From positions 133,082-189,208 of the forward strand of contig JAAZXB010000005.1 in the NCBI GenBank assembly GCA_014240375.1: a stretch of DNA of 56,127 nucleotides, read 5' to 3'. Numbering within the stretch: the stretch's first letter is position 1; every line of letters begins with the position of its first letter. Positions 36,437 to 45,978 of the stretch are shown here, piece by piece. The translations under genes were made by a program, and so were the position numbers. The DNA comes from Planctomycetota bacterium. Lineage in GTDB: Bacteria > Planctomycetota > UBA8108 > UBA1146. The notes under the pieces were generated by a model that searched no databases, was not told the DNA's origin, and was given only the letters and a program-made list of their open reading frames with translations.

Positions 36437-37521
36437 TCGAGTAACCCTTTCCATTCACCTCGGTCTTCCAGAAGGTTGCGAAGGCTATCGAGAAGAGTGC
36501 GAATGAAACCATCGAAGCGGTTTCTTCTGCTGTAGATCAGGGCCAATCGGCACAGCGTGGCTGCAGTCCAACCTCTCAGATGATTTCCAGACACGCCTCG
36601 TTTCCGGGCGTCGGAAGCGAGAGACGTTGCAATCTGTTGCCATGGGATCGGCATCCCCTGCAATGCTCGTAGTCGACAGTGAGCGATGATGTTCCCGGGA
36701 TCCAGCGCGGGGTGGGCTCGGGCGAGGAGATCGAGGTCGAGGAGAGAGTTGCCGCTGACGGATGTGAGTAATTGCTTGTCGTGAAGATCCCGATGAGAGA
36801 GGGAGCGTTCCACATCCTCAAGATCACGAAGACCATCGATGGTTTTCCCCACGAGCTCTATCGCAGCCGGGTGTGGGGTCTCGAGGATCCTGTGAAACAC
36901 CTCACTGCGAGTCTGAAGGATGGAGATCTCGTCCTCCGCCGAGTGCTCGGGCAGGCTCTCGGAGGACTTTGAAGTGGCAAGCCATGCGAGGACAAGCTGG
37001 AGGAAATCCAGATGTCCGGGGTTCCAGTTTCCGTTGGCCCATTGCTCGTGAAGACTGAATCCCGGCTGTGCGGAGGTGATGAGGACCTTTGCTGCCGGAT
37101 TCCAGTCCAGGATGGTTGGAATCTGTAAAGCAATGAATGGCGATTGGTTGGCCAGAAACTGCCAACGTTCGATGGTTTGCCGATCCTTGCGGAAGATCTT
37201 TGCATACGAAGTGACATTATTGTGGACGAGTTTGAAGATGGCTCGACTGCCTACTCGCCAGGCGAGTAACTGAATCGTGTACCCCGCTGAAATCCAGTCT
37301 GCGCAGGAAGCCGCCATCGCTGGCAGCCTCTTGTCTTGCATTGCATTCAACTTCTGCAACGACCCTTCTTCATCCAGGTGATGCCAGTTGACGGCAGGAT
37401 GCGTTTTCTTCCCGGCCAGGCAGTACCAGCCTCCCGACCTGGCTTCTTCCACTCTCAGCCAGTTTTCTTGTTTGCCGAGGGCACTGGAGATTGGACCGAT
37501 CAGTTTTTTTGTCCACTTCAT
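36433..37521 (-). CDS. APH-fold phosphotransferase (second of pair)
   Basis: About 362 aa from the ATG at 37521, which overlaps the previous kinase stop (ATGA). Aminoglycoside-phosphotransferase/choline-kinase-like fold: the catalytic loop is SHRDLHDKQLL (HxDLHxxQ) and the metal-binding region is LLDLDLLARAHPALDPGN, where the conserved Asp of DFD/DxD is retained. The N-terminal lobe contains AIFKLVHNNVTSYAKIFRK. It likely phosphorylates a small molecule, sugar or lipid-linked intermediate in glycan synthesis rather than giving drug resistance, given its place in a glycosyltransferase/ABC operon. The sister gene follows the same architecture, suggesting duplication or a heterodimer. Confidence 0.75.
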   Translation of the reverse strand: MKWTKKLIGPISSALGKQENWLRVEEARSGGWYCLAGKKTHPAVNWHHLDEEGSLQKLNAMQDKRLPAMAASCADWISAGYTIQLLAWRVGSRAIFKLVHNNVTSYAKIFRKDRQTIERWQFLANQSPFIALQIPTILDWNPAAKVLITSAQPGFSLHEQWANGNWNPGHLDFLQLVLAWLATSKSSESLPEHSAEDEISILQTRSEVFHRILETPHPAAIELVGKTIDGLRDLEDVERSLSHRDLHDKQLLTSVSGNSLLDLDLLARAHPALDPGNIIAHCRLRALQGMPIPWQQIATSLASDARKRGVSGNHLRGWTAATLCRLALIYSRRNRFDGFIRTLLDSLRNLLEDRGEWKGLLE

Positions 37522-38840
37522 AGGTCCTCTCCCGTCAGGCAATTGCGGCATTCTTCCAGCGACGAGTTGAGTTTCTCTTGCCAGGAGGGGTCCAGGTTTC
37601 GTAGCGGTTCGGAAGCGCGTCGGAGAATCGCCAGGGCTCTACCGACCCTCAAGACTTTGGGCGTCATTTCAACGGAGCATTCGGATCGGTAACTTTCGAG
37701 GAAAGAACTGGAATGTTCTGGAGTGACGCCTCTCAGGCGCAAGTCCTCGAGCATCGATCCGATGTCCAGGCTGGCGTATCCTCGACCGGCCCGGTCAAAA
37801 TCTAGCAACACCGGTTGGCTCCCTTCGATCAGGAACTGGTCCAGATGCAGATCGCCGTGAAGCAGGCTGGATGGCAGGATGCAGAGGTTTGGAATCTGTC
37901 GGTTCAATTCTTGACTGATCTCCTGGATCTGTTTGGAACAGTTCGGGAGTATCCGTTGCAGGTCATTGGCAATGACGACGACCTCTTCGCTGATCAACTG
38001 TGGAGGAACATGGGCAGGTAATTCGATGGGAATCGAGTGGAACTCCGCGATGGCGGATCCAAGGCTCTCGAACTGGGTAGAGAGTGTACTGCTCGTCAGA
38101 TCGACAGGATCACCTCCGTTCCATTCATGAGCGAAGAGGCACCCATTGGAAGCGGAGCCGAGGAAGGTAGGTGTCTTGAACCGTTCACACTGGGCGGTGG
38201 CCTCGGAAATCTGCTTCGCTTGTTTGATGGATCTGTGTGCTGTGCTCTTCTTTTCGACCTTGAGGTGAAGTCGTACCCGGATTTTCTGGTCCTCTATGAG
38301 GTGGCGAAACTTCAACTTTGCTCGAAGTACAGCTCTGCGGCCCGGCTTGTATGCGAGCAGGTGGAATTTGGTCAATCTGCGCTGAAGTCGCCACTGATCA
38401 GGAGTCAATCCCTTGACCAGATCGAGTGCGAGCCGCCGAAATCGATCCGGTTCATAGATACGTCTCAACTCGGGAATCTCTGGGTCGTTGGGGAAAGGGA
38501 GTCCGACGACTCCGGTGGCTTCATCGAGGAAGGTCATCCAGCCATCGGGCGAGGGGAGCGGCCTACGAGTCTTTTCCTTGTTGAAGACCGATTGCGCCCG
38601 GTCTTTATCATCATAGATCTGCAGCAACATTCCCTGGGGAGGCATGTCGGCCTTCTCACGCTGCTCTCCCAGCAGAAAGACCCTGCAAGCGTTAGGCTTC
38701 AAGCGAAGGTACTGAATCGACAGGTGAGGATTCTCCAGCGGAAAGACCAGCCCAGCATCCGCGAGACGATGCCAGAGATCTCCGGAGATCAGTTCTGAAA
38801 ATCCAGCAGGAGCATCGGGGGGCAGAGGGAAGTGATTCAT
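37518..38840 (-). CDS. APH-fold phosphotransferase (first of pair)
   Basis: 440-aa kinase-fold protein with the catalytic loop LLHGDLHLDQFLI (HGDLHxxQ, about residue 330) and the metal-binding segment PVLLDFDRAGRGYASLDIGS, typical of the APH/choline kinase family. The N-terminal lobe has a conserved RRAVLRAKLKF strand where the ATP-site lysine would lie. The ATG overlaps the ABC exporter stop (ATGA). Both kinases of this operon carry Gln where most APH enzymes have Asn in the HxDxxxxN loop. The substrate is unknown; a sugar or polyprenyl-linked phosphorylation step is inferred from neighbours. Confidence 0.75.
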   Translation of the reverse strand: MNHFPLPPDAPAGFSELISGDLWHRLADAGLVFPLENPHLSIQYLRLKPNACRVFLLGEQREKADMPPQGMLLQIYDDKDRAQSVFNKEKTRRPLPSPDGWMTFLDEATGVVGLPFPNDPEIPELRRIYEPDRFRRLALDLVKGLTPDQWRLQRRLTKFHLLAYKPGRRAVLRAKLKFRHLIEDQKIRVRLHLKVEKKSTAHRSIKQAKQISEATAQCERFKTPTFLGSASNGCLFAHEWNGGDPVDLTSSTLSTQFESLGSAIAEFHSIPIELPAHVPPQLISEEVVVIANDLQRILPNCSKQIQEISQELNRQIPNLCILPSSLLHGDLHLDQFLIEGSQPVLLDFDRAGRGYASLDIGSMLEDLRLRGVTPEHSSSFLESYRSECSVEMTPKVLRVGRALAILRRASEPLRNLDPSWQEKLNSSLEECRNCLTGEDL

Positions 38841-40630
38841 CTCTCTCCTCCATCTCTACCTTGATGGGTTTCCTCGGAGATATGTCCTGCTTCGAGGCGG
38901 ATGCAGCGATCGAATGAAACTGCCAGGTCTTGATCGTGTGTGATCAGGATCAGGGTTTTCCCCTGAAGGAATCGCGGCAGCAGTTTTCTCAGTTCGACGG
39001 TAGTCTCCGGGTCTACTCCGGTGGTCGGTTCATCCAGAATGACGATCGGAGTGTCGCGTAGTATCGCACAGGCGAGCGATAGCCTTCTTCTCTCACCACC
39101 GGAGAGATCGCGACCCCCTTCAGCCAACTCCCGATCGAGTTGCTCTGGATGGTCGAGGAGGAACTGGCAACCAGTCCTGGATAGTGCAGCGATGATCTGG
39201 TCGTCGGATGCTTCGGGGCAATGAAAGAGCAGGTTGTCTCGCACCGATCCCGACAGGATCAAACTGTCCTGCAGGACCACCGAAATCTGATCCCGGAGAC
39301 TGCGAATCGTCCAGTTTCGGATCGGTTGATCGTCGATGAGGATTTGACCTCTATCGGGTTCGTACAATCTCAGGAGCATATTGCAGAGGGTACTCTTACC
39401 GGCACCGTTGGGCCCGATGATGACGAGGTGCTGACCCGCTTCGATGGTGAGTTCTATTCCGTTGAGTGCCGGGGGGACCGATTCTTCTGCAGTGGAACTC
39501 TTCAGGTAATCAAAGTGCAACTGCTGGAAATCGATCTTCCCTTTGAGTGGGGGGGCGGGTACCGAATCGGGTGCATCCTTTTCTTCAGGTTCCAGTTCGA
39601 GCACTGCTGCGATTCTCTCGGCGCAGGCCGCCGCCTTGCCGACCTTGGCTGCCAGTCTAGAAACTTTCCGAAGCGGCTTCTGGAACGATCGGACATAGGA
39701 GATGAAAACCAGCAAGATACCCGGTGTCATTCCTGAGACCTGGTGGACACGCCACGCTCCGGCAAGTAACACCACGGAGAGTCCTCCGGCAAAGATCAAT
39801 TCAGTCCAGCGAGACAGGGACGCTTGTAACCGAGTACCACGTACACCCTGGCGCAGGGAGGAGCGGTTCTTCCGGGCGAAGCGTCGGGTCATCTCGTGTT
39901 CTCTGCCGAGTGATTTGACCAGTTGTAGAGATGTCAGACCTTCTCCTGTGGTGAAGGCGATTTCGCCTTCGAACTCCCGTTGTTTCTTGGCCACCTTTGT
40001 GATCTTGCGGCTGAAGAATCGAGAAAGAGCAGTGACGGCGATCAGTACCAGAAGGGATATCGCGGCCAACTCAGGATCGATCAGGAACATCATTGTCAAG
40101 GTTGCGATGGCCTGGACCACTCTGCCAGAGATGTCGACCAACTCAGTGGAGAGGACATCGCGCAGCATCGGAACATCGCCGGTAATTCTGACCAGTAGAT
40201 CTCCCAGTTTTTGATCTCTATGAAATCTCAACGAAAGATGAAGTAGTTGAGAATAGAATCGTTTCCTCAGTTTCATCACCATACGTTGGCCAGCCATGGC
40301 ACTGGTGACGGTTCTGAAGTAGCCGAAGATTCCCTGCCCGATGGCAATCACGAGCACTGCGGCACTGACGACTCCGAGGAATGACAACGGTGCTTGTTGG
40401 GGCCAACCCTCAGGTATGAACAGCAAGGTTGTTCCTTCTTGCGGCATCAGTATTCCATCGAACACATAACGAACGGGCCACGGAGCGATCAGAGCAAACA
40501 AGATCTCGATGAGCAAAGAGCCTCCGGAGAGAGCCAGCAGAGAGGACTGGGCACGGATCAGGTCACCGTGCTTGCCGGTGATGGTCCTCCAGTCCTTGAA
40601 TCCTTTCTTCAGTGCGGTTTCAGGTTTCAC
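38837..40630 (-). CDS. ABC exporter, fused membrane and ATPase domains
   Basis: 597-aa half-transporter of the MsbA/type IV exporter class. The N-terminal about 330 residues carry six hydrophobic helices, and the C-terminal ATPase has Walker A GPNGAGKSTLCNML, Q-loop VVLQDSLI, signature LSGGERRRLSLA, Walker B IVILDEPTTGVD and H-switch LITHD. It should flip or export a lipid or lipid-linked glycan across the inner membrane as a homodimer. The start is GTG, overlapping the glycosyltransferase stop as GTGA. Context (three glycosyltransferases, two kinases, outer-membrane barrel) argues against a drug exporter. Confidence 0.88.
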   Translation of the reverse strand: MKPETALKKGFKDWRTITGKHGDLIRAQSSLLALSGGSLLIEILFALIAPWPVRYVFDGILMPQEGTTLLFIPEGWPQQAPLSFLGVVSAAVLVIAIGQGIFGYFRTVTSAMAGQRMVMKLRKRFYSQLLHLSLRFHRDQKLGDLLVRITGDVPMLRDVLSTELVDISGRVVQAIATLTMMFLIDPELAAISLLVLIAVTALSRFFSRKITKVAKKQREFEGEIAFTTGEGLTSLQLVKSLGREHEMTRRFARKNRSSLRQGVRGTRLQASLSRWTELIFAGGLSVVLLAGAWRVHQVSGMTPGILLVFISYVRSFQKPLRKVSRLAAKVGKAAACAERIAAVLELEPEEKDAPDSVPAPPLKGKIDFQQLHFDYLKSSTAEESVPPALNGIELTIEAGQHLVIIGPNGAGKSTLCNMLLRLYEPDRGQILIDDQPIRNWTIRSLRDQISVVLQDSLILSGSVRDNLLFHCPEASDDQIIAALSRTGCQFLLDHPEQLDRELAEGGRDLSGGERRRLSLACAILRDTPIVILDEPTTGVDPETTVELRKLLPRFLQGKTLILITHDQDLAVSFDRCIRLEAGHISEETHQGRDGGER

Positions 40631-41778
40631 GGCAGTGCCTTAATTTGCTCAATAATCTCGGCGGCCCTGATCTTCCAGGTGGCATTATTCAGAACCCATT
40701 GTCTCGCCCGTTGGCCCACATCTTGAGCATGTTCTGGATTCTCGAAGAAGTGATGGATGCTGGTCGCCATCTGTTTGTTGTCGCCGATGGGAATCAGAGT
40801 GCCGCGATCTTCAGCCAGAAGGTCGTTGATCTGTCCCACTGCAGAAGCCACCACCGGCAAACCACAACAGAAGTATTCGAAGATCTTCAGTGGGGAGAAC
40901 CAGAAGTCGTCCAGATTTGGATAGGGAGCAACCGCCACGTCACAGCTGGCGAGCCAGTTATTCACATCGAGATGTTGTAACTTACCCGGTGCATGGATCC
41001 GGTCCGCCAGTCCTGCTTGATTTGCCTGTTCGAGGAATTTGAGACGTTCTGGGCCGTCACCGATGCAAACCAGGTGAGCCGACGAGTTCAGTTCCTTGAC
41101 CAAGTACTGAAAAGTATCCAGCAGTTGTTCGGTTCCATGCCAGGGGCGAAAGGTGCTGGTGAATCCGATCAACTTGGTTTCTGGGCCGGGAAGAGTGGCC
41201 GGTCGACTTTCCACTTCCGGATGGAACAGTTGTTCGTCGACGCCGTTGGGAACCACCAAGACACCTGCGGAATGAAGTCTTTCGGAGACGACCCATTTCG
41301 CGATTTCTTCCGATACGCAGACGACGAGATCTGCTTCTCTCATCAGCAATCGGGAGATCCCATCGGCCAGAGATTCGTTCGCCATCTGTCTGAATCGCTT
41401 GGTTTCCAGAGGGAGTGGGCTGTTGACTTCCAGGATAAAGGGGACGCCTAGCTTTCGAGCCAGGTAGACACCTCCGGGATGCCACAAACTATAACGCTCG
41501 TAAATGAAGTCTGGTTTTTCAATGACCGATTCGACCCGTGACAGGAACAGTCGATTCTCGCGATCTTCCAGGGATTTGTGCTTTCTCCGGGGAAGAACCG
41601 AGATGGGTCGGATCGGAATGCCGTCGAGGTCAGCACACTCTCCTCGAACCGTGTGAATGTCCCCGGTCAATCCATGGAGATAAAACGCCCGGCAGAGAGA
41701 AGCGACATGGACCGATGCGCCCTTTCTTCCTGGAAGGGGAATCCCCGGGTCAGCACAGATGTAGGAAAAGCGTTTCAT
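40627..41778 (-). CDS. Glycosyltransferase family 4
   Basis: 383-aa GT-B protein: N-terminal IPLPGRKGASVHVASL donor/acceptor loop, DFIYERYSLW, and in the C-terminal half the GT4 signature region FEYFCCGLPVVASAVGQI (EX7E-like). It is cytoplasmic or membrane-associated and transfers a nucleotide sugar to a growing glycan or glycolipid. It lies 10 bp after the preceding glycosyltransferase stop and overlaps the ABC exporter start (GTGA), so it is part of the same operon. The exact sugar cannot be read from the sequence. Confidence 0.85.
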   Translation of the reverse strand: MKRFSYICADPGIPLPGRKGASVHVASLCRAFYLHGLTGDIHTVRGECADLDGIPIRPISVLPRRKHKSLEDRENRLFLSRVESVIEKPDFIYERYSLWHPGGVYLARKLGVPFILEVNSPLPLETKRFRQMANESLADGISRLLMREADLVVCVSEEIAKWVVSERLHSAGVLVVPNGVDEQLFHPEVESRPATLPGPETKLIGFTSTFRPWHGTEQLLDTFQYLVKELNSSAHLVCIGDGPERLKFLEQANQAGLADRIHAPGKLQHLDVNNWLASCDVAVAPYPNLDDFWFSPLKIFEYFCCGLPVVASAVGQINDLLAEDRGTLIPIGDNKQMATSIHHFFENPEHAQDVGQRARQWVLNNATWKIRAAEIIEQIKALP

Positions 41779-41787
41779 CCGATTGAC

Positions 41788-43047
41788 CTAGCAGTTCTTC
41801 GAAATACTACGCTCGAAGTGACCCCGAAGTGTTGAAACATTGGTGGAAAGATCGAACAACCGCTGTGCTCGATTTCTCGCCGTTCCTTTGACCAGTTCTC
41901 CATTTTTGATCTTCAGGGTGATCCGTTCGATGGCGTCCGCGAGAGCTTGTGGATTGGCGGGTTCTACCAGCAATCCTGCATCTTCCCCGACGATCTCGGG
42001 ACAGCCAGTGAGAGTCGTGGTCACGATCGGTAGGTCGAGCGCCAGCGCTTCCAGGAGAACTGTGGGAAGTGCATCCATGTTTCCGTCAGCATCCGGCACG
42101 CACGCCAGCACCATCATTGCTGATTCTGCACAATGCTTCCTCACCTCTTCGATGGAGAGCCCTCCTGTGAAATGGACGCATTGATCCAGTTGCAACCGGT
42201 GGCTCATCTCCTGCAGTTTCGCTTCTTCCTCACCATCACCAACGATGGTGGCCTTGAACTTGACCTCCTTGTTCTGAAGGATAGAAAGTGCCTGGAGCAG
42301 GTGGTCGAATCCTTTCTTGGGAACCAATCTGCCGACACTGATCATGTGGACCGGATCGGTTTCTGGTTCTCGGATCGAGGGCTCGAAGAAGTCGAGATTG
42401 ATGCCGTTGTACAGACGGATGATCTTGTCAGGGTCGACATCGGGTGTCTTTTCAATGATGTAGTTGCGGTTGAAGTCGCTGACGGTGATGGCAAAGGTCG
42501 AAAGGTCGACCAATTCCTTGAACAGGCGCCGATCCACGGTTTCTCTGAAGATATCCTTGGCGTGGCAAGTGAAGGAAAATGGAATCTGGTAGAGCAAGTT
42601 CACGAGCGCAGCCATGCGGGTCGAGATCGTCGCGAAATGAGCGTGGAAGTGCTGCACTCCCAGAGACTTGGCCTGCGCTCCGATCAGCAAAGCTCTGAGG
42701 AGCATGTCTAGATCTCTGGGGAAACGGTTCCTACGGATGAACTCGACGGCCGTTTCCCATTGTTCCAGTGGTGGAACCAGGCCCGGCTCGAGATTCCAGA
42801 TCTTTGACCAGAGAGATTCGGGCTTTTCTCGTGGGACACATCGAACGGCCAGTTTGAGTTGGCTCAGATTTCCATGAAAGCGACCGTCCCCGGGAGCCAT
42901 CAAACTGAACACATCGATCTTGGCACCTTGGCGTTCCAGTTCGAGAACTTCATTGAGGATGAAAGTTTCCGAAAGCCGAGGAAACATCTTCAAGAGGTAT
43001 GCAACGTGAATACTAGAATCAGGCTCCGATGAGATCTGATTTGGCAT
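41788..43047 (-). CDS. Glycosyltransferase family 4 (WcaL/exopolysaccharide type)
   Basis: 419-aa GT-B enzyme. The N-terminal VAYLLKMFPRLSETFILNEV is the start typical of exopolysaccharide GT4 enzymes such as WcaL/AmsK. The C-terminal half has ISVGRLVPKKGFDHLLQAL and the donor-site motif LEALALDLPIVTTTLTGCPE (E-x7-E). It starts 29 bp inside the end of the previous gene (overlap 43019-43047), which is longer than the 4-bp overlaps elsewhere in this operon, so an internal start cannot be excluded. Predicted to extend a polyprenyl-linked oligosaccharide. Confidence 0.85.
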   Translation of the reverse strand: MPNQISSEPDSSIHVAYLLKMFPRLSETFILNEVLELERQGAKIDVFSLMAPGDGRFHGNLSQLKLAVRCVPREKPESLWSKIWNLEPGLVPPLEQWETAVEFIRRNRFPRDLDMLLRALLIGAQAKSLGVQHFHAHFATISTRMAALVNLLYQIPFSFTCHAKDIFRETVDRRLFKELVDLSTFAITVSDFNRNYIIEKTPDVDPDKIIRLYNGINLDFFEPSIREPETDPVHMISVGRLVPKKGFDHLLQALSILQNKEVKFKATIVGDGEEEAKLQEMSHRLQLDQCVHFTGGLSIEEVRKHCAESAMMVLACVPDADGNMDALPTVLLEALALDLPIVTTTLTGCPEIVGEDAGLLVEPANPQALADAIERITLKIKNGELVKGTARNRAQRLFDLSTNVSTLRGHFERSISKNC

Positions 43048-44290
43048 TGGGATGGGCCTTTCTCTTTGAAATTACTTCTTTTCGAAGATGATCAATCCTG
43101 GTGAGGAAGTTGCCGATGCCATCCATGTTGAGACCACACTCCTCAGGGGATGGAGGTGGAGGGCCGGCAAGAGCTTCTTTGATTTCAGCAGAGAGCAATT
43201 CTGGAGTGAGGGTGTCTGGATGGAGGCACCGGACCAGGCCCTTTTCGGCAAACAGCGAGGCTCGGAGCCATTGCTCTTGTCGTGGGAAAACCCTCGGAAT
43301 CACGATGACTGGTTTCTGGGTGGAGATCGCTTCCATCATGGCGTTGTATCCACCCATGGTGATGATCAGATCCGCTGTTTCGAGGTGCTGTTCGAGGTGA
43401 GTTGTGAATCTGAGCACCTGGAGGTTCTTGTTGGTTCCAAAGCGACTGGCCAGCTCTCGCGAATGAGAACGTGACAGGAATGGGCCGGTGATCAGGGTGC
43501 CCTGAAGGTTTACTGGATGTGCCTCCAGCGCTTCCAGAAAGGTGGACCCTGTCGGAAATCCATCTTCTCCACCGCCGGAAACGCAAACCAAGCGGGGATC
43601 GGATTTGGACGATTGGATGGAATCCCGAGTCTCGCCCGGGGGCTGGCTAGATCGTATCGATCTGCGAAGATATCCGAGATACTCGAGGCGTTGACAGGCG
43701 GAAGCACTCAGCCCATAGAGTTTACCCAGGTCGAAGAGATTCTGGTTGCCGTAGACCCAGATGTGGTCATAGAGCGACTCGATCACCTGGTTACAACCAT
43801 CTTTTTGCCACGCCGATCGGACCTGTGGACCTTCGTCGATGATGTCTCGCAATCCTATAGCGAGTCGAGTTCCCCTCGATTTGAGGTCTGCCATCAAGGG
43901 AAGCAGCTCACCTCTCAGACCGGTCGGGACATGGTCGACGATGAGGAGGTCGGGGTTGTAGTCGAGAAGTGCTCGACTGAGAATTTGCCGTCTTCTGGCC
44001 AGCGTATCGGTCAATGACATCTGTGGGTTCCGCGGGATGTACTTGCCGTTCAGATCCTTGGTGACAGTGTCGAGAGTGACGATTCGAGTATTGCGAGGCA
44101 AGTTGAAGAAGAAGGCGCGAGAAGAGCCGGTGACGATGAGGATCTCGATATCTGTGAGGTGCTGCTGGGTCTTCTGTGCCAGCAGCAAGCAGCGGCGGAA
44201 GTGTCCCAGCCCATAACCGTCATGACTGTACATGGCGATCCTGAACCTGGAGGGGGACACGGTCTCGATTCCGTCGCGCTGAGGTTTCAA
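43019..44290 (-). CDS. MurG-like glycosyltransferase (GT28 type)
   Basis: GT-B protein of about 423 aa with the N-terminal MYSHDGYGLGHFRRCLLLA and the C-terminal donor-site signature ITMGGYNAMMEAISTQKPV (GGxNxxxE) seen in MurG/GT28-like enzymes. The open frame reaches a TTG at 44377, but the start at TTG 44290 is preferred: GAGAGG lies about 9 nt upstream and the sigma-54-like promoter (44341-44356) falls inside the longer reading. First gene of the glycan operon, so it may build the base of the glycan or glycolipid. Start position uncertain; family call good. Confidence 0.75.
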   Translation of the reverse strand: MKPQRDGIETVSPSRFRIAMYSHDGYGLGHFRRCLLLAQKTQQHLTDIEILIVTGSSRAFFFNLPRNTRIVTLDTVTKDLNGKYIPRNPQMSLTDTLARRRQILSRALLDYNPDLLIVDHVPTGLRGELLPLMADLKSRGTRLAIGLRDIIDEGPQVRSAWQKDGCNQVIESLYDHIWVYGNQNLFDLGKLYGLSASACQRLEYLGYLRRSIRSSQPPGETRDSIQSSKSDPRLVCVSGGGEDGFPTGSTFLEALEAHPVNLQGTLITGPFLSRSHSRELASRFGTNKNLQVLRFTTHLEQHLETADLIITMGGYNAMMEAISTQKPVIVIPRVFPRQEQWLRASLFAEKGLVRCLHPDTLTPELLSAEIKEALAGPPPPSPEECGLNMDGIGNFLTRIDHLRKEVISKRKAHPNAKSDLIGA

Positions 44291-44340
44291 GTCGTAGGTC
44301 CTCTCAGGGAAGTAGATCCACTCTCGTGAACAAAGGGGAT

Positions 44341-44356
44341 TGCAAATGACAAGCCA
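44341..44356 (-). promoter_or_regulatory. Candidate sigma-54 -24/-12 promoter
   Basis: Read on the minus strand, TGGCTT-N5-TTGCA matches the consensus TGGCAC-N5-TTGCA with two mismatches and has the diagnostic GG-N10-GC spacing. Transcription would start near 44330, giving a leader of about 40 nt to the TTG at 44290. An NtrC-type sigma-54 activator gene ends 215 bp upstream. Between them lie short palindromes, CTTGCAAG (44402-44409) and GTTGCTCAAC (44415-44424), which could be activator sites. Confidence 0.5.
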
Positions 44357-44570
44357 TACAGAGATGATCGTATACAATAAGTCACGAGATGTCGATATTT
44401 CCTTGCAAGTGGTTGTTGCTCAACGACTTATAGGATTTCAGTAGGGCCGAAATTATGGCTGTATATGACCGCCCTGGTGGTATGCGGCCAGTGAGGAGAA
44501 TGGAGATTTATAGGTGGCCAAATCTAGCCAGGCGACTGGCGGTGATTGGCCAGCGGCGTGAGGCCGTCGA

Positions 44571-45968
44571 TCAGGAGGAGGAGAGTCCCCTCTTCTCGAG
44601 TTTGTGACGCAGGGCTCCACGGGTCAAACCCAGCAATCGAGCCACCATGGAAATGTTGCCATCGGTGTGGTCCAGCGCTTGCTCTAGCAGGTTCTTTTCG
44701 ACCTCTTCGAGGGTGCAGGAACCGCTACTGAAGTCAAAGAGGAGCGACTTTGCCGGCAAGGGGATGCTCTGCTGCGAAGCGGCTGTCGACTTTTGATTGA
44801 CCAGGTTCGGCATCGACACCTGCTTCCCTGTGGAAATCAGTACCAACCTCTCCAACGTGTGAGCCAGTTCCCGGATGTTCCCTGGCCAGCGATAGCGATT
44901 CAACTCTGCCCTCGCTTCGGGACCGAGCATCAACTCAGGTTTCCGGTACTTCTGCTGATAACGCAGGAGGAAGTGATCGATCAAGAGATTCAGATCCTCT
45001 CCACGGTCGCGCAATGGCGGGAGGAGTAAGGACACCACCTTCAGGCGATAGTATAGATCGGATCGAAAGTTACCTGCCTGGGCTTTCTTTTCCAGGTCCT
45101 GATTGGTCGCAGCGATGATGCGAACATCTGCATGATGTTCTCGAGTGCCGCCGACTCTTCGCACCTTTTTCGATTCCAGGACGTTCAGCAGTTTGGTCTG
45201 CATGTCCAGCGGCATATCACCGATCTCGTCGAGGAAAATGGTACCTCCCGAGGCCACCTCGAAGAGACCTTGCTTGGTCTTGGTGGCGCCGGTGAAGGCT
45301 CCTTTCTCATGACCAAACAATTCGCTCTCGATCAGCGGAATCGGTAATCCACTCATGTTGATCTGCAGGAAGGGCGCTCTCGATAGGCTCCCGGACTCAT
45401 GGATGTAACGGGCCAGCAAATCCTTGCCGACTCCGGTTTCTCCACCGATCAGGATGGTGGGAAGTTCGGCGGCGCTATCCACCGGTATGCTAGAGATCTG
45501 CTCGATCACCGCCTTGGCTTCCTCCAGTTGAGGACACTCTCCAACGATCTGATGCTCTTCGGTCAGAGCGGAGGCGCGTTCGTTGACCTCCGCCAGTCGT
45601 CTCAGGTCGGAATTTCCCAGTTCTCTCTCCACCACCAGGTGTAACTCCTCGAGATCGAGAGGTTTTTCGAGATAGTCGAGTGCGCCCTCTTTCATCGCCT
45701 CGACGGCGCTGTCGACCGAAGCGTATGCGGTCACCATCAAGACCGGGACTTCGGGCATTTCCTCGCGAATCTTGCGCAGAACTTCGAGCCCCGAAATATC
45801 CGGTAACTGCACATCGAGAATGGCCATATCGATCGATCGGGTTTCGAGCAGCCGAAGCGCCTCAGCACCGGTTTCTGCAGGCAGAGAAGTGTGTCCTCCT
45901 CGCCCCAACTCCAGCGTCAGTGACTGGAGCAGAGGTTGTTCATCATCGAGGATCAGAATATGAGCCAT
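44571..45968 (-). CDS. NtrC-family sigma-54-dependent response regulator
   Basis: 465 aa in three parts. Receiver about 1-120 with D8/D9, phosphoacceptor Asp52 in [16 protein letters not shown] and EKPLD. AAA+ sigma-54 interaction domain about 145-385 with Walker [15 protein letters not shown], the sigma-54 contact loop KGAFTGAT, and Walker [13 protein letters not shown]-terminal Fis-type HTH ([20 protein letters not shown]). All key residues are present, so it should activate sigma-54 promoters when phosphorylated by the kinase encoded 10 bp upstream. The glycan operon promoter just downstream is the most likely target. Last gene of its operon. Confidence 0.93.
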   Translation of the reverse strand: MAHILILDDEQPLLQSLTLELGRGGHTSLPAETGAEALRLLETRSIDMAILDVQLPDISGLEVLRKIREEMPEVPVLMVTAYASVDSAVEAMKEGALDYLEKPLDLEELHLVVERELGNSDLRRLAEVNERASALTEEHQIVGECPQLEEAKAVIEQISSIPVDSAAELPTILIGGETGVGKDLLARYIHESGSLSRAPFLQINMSGLPIPLIESELFGHEKGAFTGATKTKQGLFEVASGGTIFLDEIGDMPLDMQTKLLNVLESKKVRRVGGTREHHADVRIIAATNQDLEKKAQAGNFRSDLYYRLKVVSLLLPPLRDRGEDLNLLIDHFLLRYQQKYRKPELMLGPEARAELNRYRWPGNIRELAHTLERLVLISTGKQVSMPNLVNQKSTAASQQSIPLPAKSLLFDFSSGSCTLEEVEKNLLEQALDHTDGNISMVARLLGLTRGALRHKLEKRGLSSS

Positions 45969-45978
45969 CGTGTGCCTT

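Noticed and set aside
36433..38840. Aminoglycoside resistance genes
   Set aside because: The APH fold is clear, but the loop residues and the glycosyltransferase/ABC/barrel context argue for a biosynthetic kinase pair.
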